Made by a program: the position numbers and the translations under genes
Source of the DNA: Clostridiales bacterium
Lineage (GTDB): Bacteria > Bacillota > Clostridia > Christensenellales > Borkfalkiaceae
Length of the DNA: 34,742 nt
Assembly: GCA_003538975.1 (NCBI GenBank)
Contig: DPQQ01000010.1
Coordinates: 205,840-240,581, forward strand
Reading direction: 5' to 3'
The notes under the pieces: generated by a model
Seen by the model: the letters and a program-made list of their open reading frames with translations, nothing else
What the model was told of the DNA's origin: nothing
Database searches by the model: none
Part shown: positions 31,071 through 34,742 of the stretch, in pieces
How positions within the stretch are numbered: the stretch's first letter is position 1
How the letters are laid out: each line of letters starts with the position of its first letter

Positions 31071-33570
31071 AAATAAGATAAAGTTACGTTTTATTTACGA
31101 TCCGGAAACGCGAATGGTTTCAGACTGTAATCTTACGGATTTGTCCGTCAGACTCGCGTCTTTTGTCGAAGTTCCGGAAGTTACGGCGATAATCAGGGAT
31201 ATGAACGGGTTCAGTGTAAAAAGACTCAAAAATTATCTCGAAACCGGTACTCCGTTAAACAAAGAGTTTGTTTCGCGGCTCGACGGCAAAACATACGTTG
31301 CGGATATAAAAAAGAGGGAAGATAAAAAGCTCGAATTTACTCTGATCGAAAAGCCGCCTGTATGGGCGGCGAGACGGAGTATATACGTTGCGGCGATAAC
31401 TATCGTCGTAGCGATAGTTTTAGTCTGTATACTCGTAATGCTCGCGCTTCGCAGCGACATGAAGAAAAAAAAGACGGCAGAAACGCAGATTACGATACGT
31501 AATCTTTCGGATCAGATAGACGATACAATATCAACCAAACTTAATTCCTGGTTCAACGAATTGAAAGTCATTTCGTCGCTTGTATCGAAATACAACGTTG
31601 TGGAAGGTAACGAAGACGCAATCGACGCAACTATAGACGATATAAGGAAAGGGCTTTCTTTCGCCGACGTGGGAATTCTGCTCGAAACGGGAGATATATA
31701 TTTCCGTAAAGGCGTTTCGTACAGTATATTTTACGAAAATTTTGCAAAAGAACTCGTCGTCGAGCGTAATGCGGCTATAAATTTAATTGAGATAAACGGC
31801 AGCGAAATGATGGTATTCGGCATTCCGATAGAAAGCAGTTGCGATAGCGGAACCGTTAAAATATCCGCTATTTGCGGTTTTGCGAGACCTACGTCGGTGA
31901 ATAATCTTTTAAGCGTAAAGTTTTTCGACGGGAACGGCGCTACCGCATTATATCGCAACGACGGGTTTTCGTTAGCGACGTCCGATAACGCAAGTAAACC
32001 GAAAGACGAAGATAATTTTAACTTTTTCAGCTATCTCGAATCGCAGAAGTCGGAAGAAGAATTCAAACAAATCGAAAAAGATTATTTAACGGGTAATTCC
32101 GGACTTACAAGTCTTGTTTTTTCAGACAGCGAATATTATGTTTATTATTCGAAAATCCACTTTTCACCCACGGGGTACAATGTGTCCGACGTATGGCATC
32201 TTGCAATTTATGTGCCGGAATCTGTCGTATTCAGCAATGTAAACAGTATTATTAAGGCTGTTCTTACTACGCTCATCGCCGTATTTGTTTTTATGATAGT
32301 CGTAAGTATAATGCTTGTCGGAATGTTCATCGTAAAGCGCGACAACGATATTATAATGAAAAAACAGCTTGCCGCAAATAAGCTTTTAGAAAACGCCGCG
32401 GACAGCGCGGTCGAAGCTTCGCAGGCTAAAACGGTATTCCTTTCCAACATGTCGCACGATATACGTACGCCGATAAACGGAATTATCTGTATGACCGAAA
32501 TCGCAAAAAAGCACACGGACGACGAAGAAAAGGTCAAAGATTGTCTTAATAAAATAGAAGGCGCAAGTTCGCATCTTCTGTCTCTCGTGAACGACGTGCT
32601 CGACATGAGACGTATCGAAAGCGGTAAGACGGAAATAATAAGCGACCCCATGAACGTTACGTCGGCGGCGGACGAATGTTGTTCGATAGTTTACGGACAG
32701 CTTGCCGAAAGAAACGTCGGCTTTGAGTTCGTTAAAACGAATATCGTTCATCCCGACGTTCTGGGGGATAAACTTCACTTAAAGCAGATACTTATAAATA
32801 TTCTCGGCAATGCCGTAAAATTTACGCCCGACGGCGGTAAAATAACGTTCACAGTTGAAGAACTTTCGTTTGAAAATGACGAGGCTGTCTATTCGTTTAC
32901 GGTTAAGGATACCGGTTGCGGAATGAGCGAAGAATTTTTGAAAGTCGTCTTTCAACCTTTCTCGCAGGAAAATAACGCCGAACGTACGCATTATAACGGA
33001 ACCGGACTCGGTCTTTCGATATCGGACCAGCTCGTTCGTCTTATGGGCGGAAACATAGCAGTATCCAGTAAACTTAACGAAGGCTCCGAGTTTGTCGTTA
33101 AGATTCCTTTCAAGGTAAAAGAAGAGAGCGTCCCGGAAGAGGATAAAAAACTCTTTGGCGAAACACTCAAATCATTTAAGGGCATAAGAGTATTGCTTGT
33201 CGAAGACAACGAATTGAACAGCAAACTCGAAAAAGTTCTTTTATCTGAAAAGGGAATGGTTGTCGAAACTGCCGAAAACGGTCTTAAAGCCTTGGAAGCT
33301 TTTATGGCCAGCAGCGAGTATTATTACGACTGTATTCTGATGGACGTCATGATGCCCGAAATGGACGGTATTACGGCAACGCTCCGTATACGTTCGTCGG
33401 ACAGAAAAGACGCCAAGACGATACCGATTATAGCGATTACCGCCAACGCGTTCGAGTTCGATATCCGCAGGACGACGGACGCCGGTATGAACGCGCATAT
33501 TTCAAAACCTTTTTACGTGGATGAAGTATTAAAAGTTTTAGGCAGACTTCTCGTAAAAAAACAAAATTAA
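31063..33570 (+). CDS. Hybrid histidine kinase with cytoplasmic N-terminal extension
   Basis: The 835-aa protein starts with an unrecognised cytoplasmic segment of about 105 residues. It then has a transmembrane helix (about 109-130), an extracytoplasmic sensor region (about 140-400), a second helix (about 402-428), a dimerisation domain with NMSHDIRTPING (His465), an ATPase domain with NILGNAVKFTPDGG, DTGCGMSEEF and GLGLSIS, and a receiver with LLVEDNELNSKLE, acceptor Asp761 in LMDVMMPEMDG and SKPF. Its start overlaps the LRR gene by eight bases. It has no HPt of its own, so the HPt at 25149 is the natural next carrier. A terminator follows. Confidence 0.92.
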   Translation: MIKNKIKLRFIYDPETRMVSDCNLTDLSVRLASFVEVPEVTAIIRDMNGFSVKRLKNYLETGTPLNKEFVSRLDGKTYVADIKKREDKKLEFTLIEKPPVWAARRSIYVAAITIVVAIVLVCILVMLALRSDMKKKKTAETQITIRNLSDQIDDTISTKLNSWFNELKVISSLVSKYNVVEGNEDAIDATIDDIRKGLSFADVGILLETGDIYFRKGVSYSIFYENFAKELVVERNAAINLIEINGSEMMVFGIPIESSCDSGTVKISAICGFARPTSVNNLLSVKFFDGNGATALYRNDGFSLATSDNASKPKDEDNFNFFSYLESQKSEEEFKQIEKDYLTGNSGLTSLVFSDSEYYVYYSKIHFSPTGYNVSDVWHLAIYVPESVVFSNVNSIIKAVLTTLIAVFVFMIVVSIMLVGMFIVKRDNDIIMKKQLAANKLLENAADSAVEASQAKTVFLSNMSHDIRTPINGIICMTEIAKKHTDDEEKVKDCLNKIEGASSHLLSLVNDVLDMRRIESGKTEIISDPMNVTSAADECCSIVYGQLAERNVGFEFVKTNIVHPDVLGDKLHLKQILINILGNAVKFTPDGGKITFTVEELSFENDEAVYSFTVKDTGCGMSEEFLKVVFQPFSQENNAERTHYNGTGLGLSISDQLVRLMGGNIAVSSKLNEGSEFVVKIPFKVKEESVPEEDKKLFGETLKSFKGIRVLLVEDNELNSKLEKVLLSEKGMVVETAENGLKALEAFMASSEYYYDCILMDVMMPEMDGITATLRIRSSDRKDAKTIPIIAITANAFEFDIRRTTDAGMNAHISKPFYVDEVLKVLGRLLVKKQN

Positions 33571-33611
33571 AAATTTACCGTGGTTTAAGCCCCCTTTTAT
33601 CATGGTAAACA

Positions 33612-33645
33612 AAGCCCCGCTCGGAAGAGCGGGGCTTACTTTTTT
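33612..33645 (+). terminator. Strong intrinsic terminator ending the c-di-GMP locus
   Basis: AAGCCCCGCTC (33612-33622) pairs perfectly with GAGCGGGGCTT (33627-33637) around a GGAA loop, followed by ACTTTTTT. It separates the plus-strand locus from the convergent oxidoreductase gene and may act on both strands, though the A tract needed on the minus side is poor. Confidence 0.9.
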
Positions 33646-33710
33646 GATTGCGGTATGTTTTATTTATACCTGTATTGTTGAAATCATGCCATAATTATAA
33701 TTTTTTCGTC

Positions 33711-34724
33711 TTAAAAATCGTAATCGGGAGAGACCGGTTTACCGGTTTTAGCCGATTCTACGATAGATAAGCATACCGAAATCGTTCTTGCGCCGAGTAC
33801 GGCGTCCATCGCCGGCGAAAGATCTTTTTCTATTGTTTCTGCAAAGGCGGCGTATTCTTCGTTCGCATTATGGTTGTTTACCTTAACGGGAATAATCTCG
33901 GGATCGGCTAAATCTACGCCGTTTTCTTTTACCTTCCACAACGTCATACTGTCGGACGTATTGTCGCAAAGTATCGTTCCTTTGGTACCCCATATCTGGG
34001 TACGCATGGTGTATGGCCGTTTGCATCCCGTCGAAACAAATACTTTGCCGATTGCTCCGCTCTTAAACTTCATTATCGAAACCGTTGCGTCGTCGTAACT
34101 GACAAGGGGAAGTAGTTTATGCGTGCCGTAAGCGAAAACTTCAGTAGGATCGCCGATGTACCAGCGCAGAAGATCGACCGCATGACAGCCGCCGCCGACT
34201 ACCCCGTTACGAACGGGATCGGCTCTCCAGCCGCCCGCCGCAAGGATTTTTGCGTAGTCGTGCGCGTATTCCGATTCCGCATAATAAATTTCGCCTATCT
34301 TTCCGCCGTCTATAAGTTCTTTCGCTTTGACGAAAGCGGGGGTGAAGCGGCATATCTGACCGACCATAAATTTTTTATCCGATTTTTTAGCCGCCTGTAT
34401 TATGGCGGTCATGTCCTCGCGGGTTAAAGCGAGAGGCTTTTCGCACATAATGTTTTTTCCTGCTTCCAGAAAGGCGATAGCCATTTCGCGGTGAAGCTGA
34501 TCGGGTGTGGCTATAATAACTTCATTCACGGGGAGAGTGAGAACCTTTTTCCAGTCCGTGTAGCGACGATCTTCCGGAATACCGTTTTCTCCGCCGACCT
34601 TTTTCAGTATCTCTTCGTCGGTATCGACTATGGCGAGTATTTCCGCGCCGTAGGATATGGCGGCCTGCAGGTGATGCACTCCCATGCCGAGACCTATTAC
34701 CGCAACTTTATGAGCGAATTTCAT
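33711..34724 (-). CDS. Gfo/Idh/MocA family NAD(P)-dependent oxidoreductase
   Basis: The 337-aa cytoplasmic protein has an N-terminal Rossmann fold (VAVIGLGMGVHHLQAA, then ILAIVDTDEE), the VIIATPDQLH strand, the family signature MCEKPLAL with the conserved lysine, and a C-terminal alpha/beta substrate domain with GVVGGGCHAVDLLRWYIGDP, which holds the usual His. Such enzymes oxidise or reduce sugars, inositols and their derivatives; the substrate cannot be told. GGAG lies 11 bases before the ATG. It faces the c-di-GMP locus and is probably unrelated to it. Confidence 0.9.
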   Translation of the reverse strand: MKFAHKVAVIGLGMGVHHLQAAISYGAEILAIVDTDEEILKKVGGENGIPEDRRYTDWKKVLTLPVNEVIIATPDQLHREMAIAFLEAGKNIMCEKPLALTREDMTAIIQAAKKSDKKFMVGQICRFTPAFVKAKELIDGGKIGEIYYAESEYAHDYAKILAAGGWRADPVRNGVVGGGCHAVDLLRWYIGDPTEVFAYGTHKLLPLVSYDDATVSIMKFKSGAIGKVFVSTGCKRPYTMRTQIWGTKGTILCDNTSDSMTLWKVKENGVDLADPEIIPVKVNNHNANEEYAAFAETIEKDLSPAMDAVLGARTISVCLSIVESAKTGKPVSPDYDF

Positions 34725-34742
34725 ATAGAATAATCTCCTTTT

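Noticed and set aside
1..34742. CRISPR arrays, insertion sequences or prophage genes
   Set aside because: I saw no regularly spaced repeats, transposase or integrase motifs, or phage structural genes on either strand.

Overview
The window looks like a chromosomal segment from a gut-type member of the Bacillota, class Clostridia. The evidence is SipW-type signal peptidases with TasA-like surface proteins, GEMM-I riboswitches followed by intrinsic terminators, a WYL regulator, BspA-like LRR lipoproteins and a NanK/NanE sialic-acid catabolic pair. I cannot name the genus; the order Christensenellales is only a guess from codon style. I see no transposase, integrase, CRISPR array or phage gene.

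Layout. Positions 1-1300 hold the end of a sialic-acid operon (ROK kinase, NanE) and its terminator. Positions 1422-3364 hold a PHP-domain phosphoesterase and a WYL-domain regulator. Positions 3400-4235 are an RNA-gene zone: tRNA-Ser and tRNA-Pro on the minus strand, then a promoter with a folded RNA and tRNA-Leu on the plus strand. From 4399 to 33570 all genes run on the plus strand and form one theme. Unit 1 (promoter 4399, riboswitch A, genes 4708-8351) encodes two TasA-like surface proteins. Unit 2 (promoter 8463, riboswitch B, genes 8810-17608, perhaps to 19977) encodes a dead EAL-domain protein, two further TasA-like proteins, two SipW-type signal peptidases, a membrane-anchored McrB-like AAA+ ATPase and a large McrC/DUF2357-like partner without a visible nuclease domain. 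The gene at 17683-19977 is a membrane c-di-GMP phosphodiesterase. Unit 3 (promoter 20094, genes 20195-25499) encodes a GGDEF-REC-HD-GYP enzyme, a solute-binding lipoprotein, a hybrid histidine kinase and an HPt protein. Unit 4 (riboswitch C, genes 25701-33570) encodes a second solute-binding lipoprotein, a large LRR lipoprotein and a second hybrid kinase. A minus-strand Gfo/Idh/MocA oxidoreductase ends the window.

How the genes may work together (inference). Lipoprotein sensors and two hybrid kinases would pass phosphate through the HPt protein to the REC domain of the enzyme carrying both a c-di-GMP synthase and a c-di-GMP hydrolase domain. The resulting c-di-GMP level would be read by three linked riboswitches that control the surface-protein and secretion operons and the second sensor module. 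The locus would therefore both make and read its own second messenger to control a SipW/TasA-like surface structure. The AAA+/McrC-like pair inside that operon is the least explained part and the best candidate for new biology.
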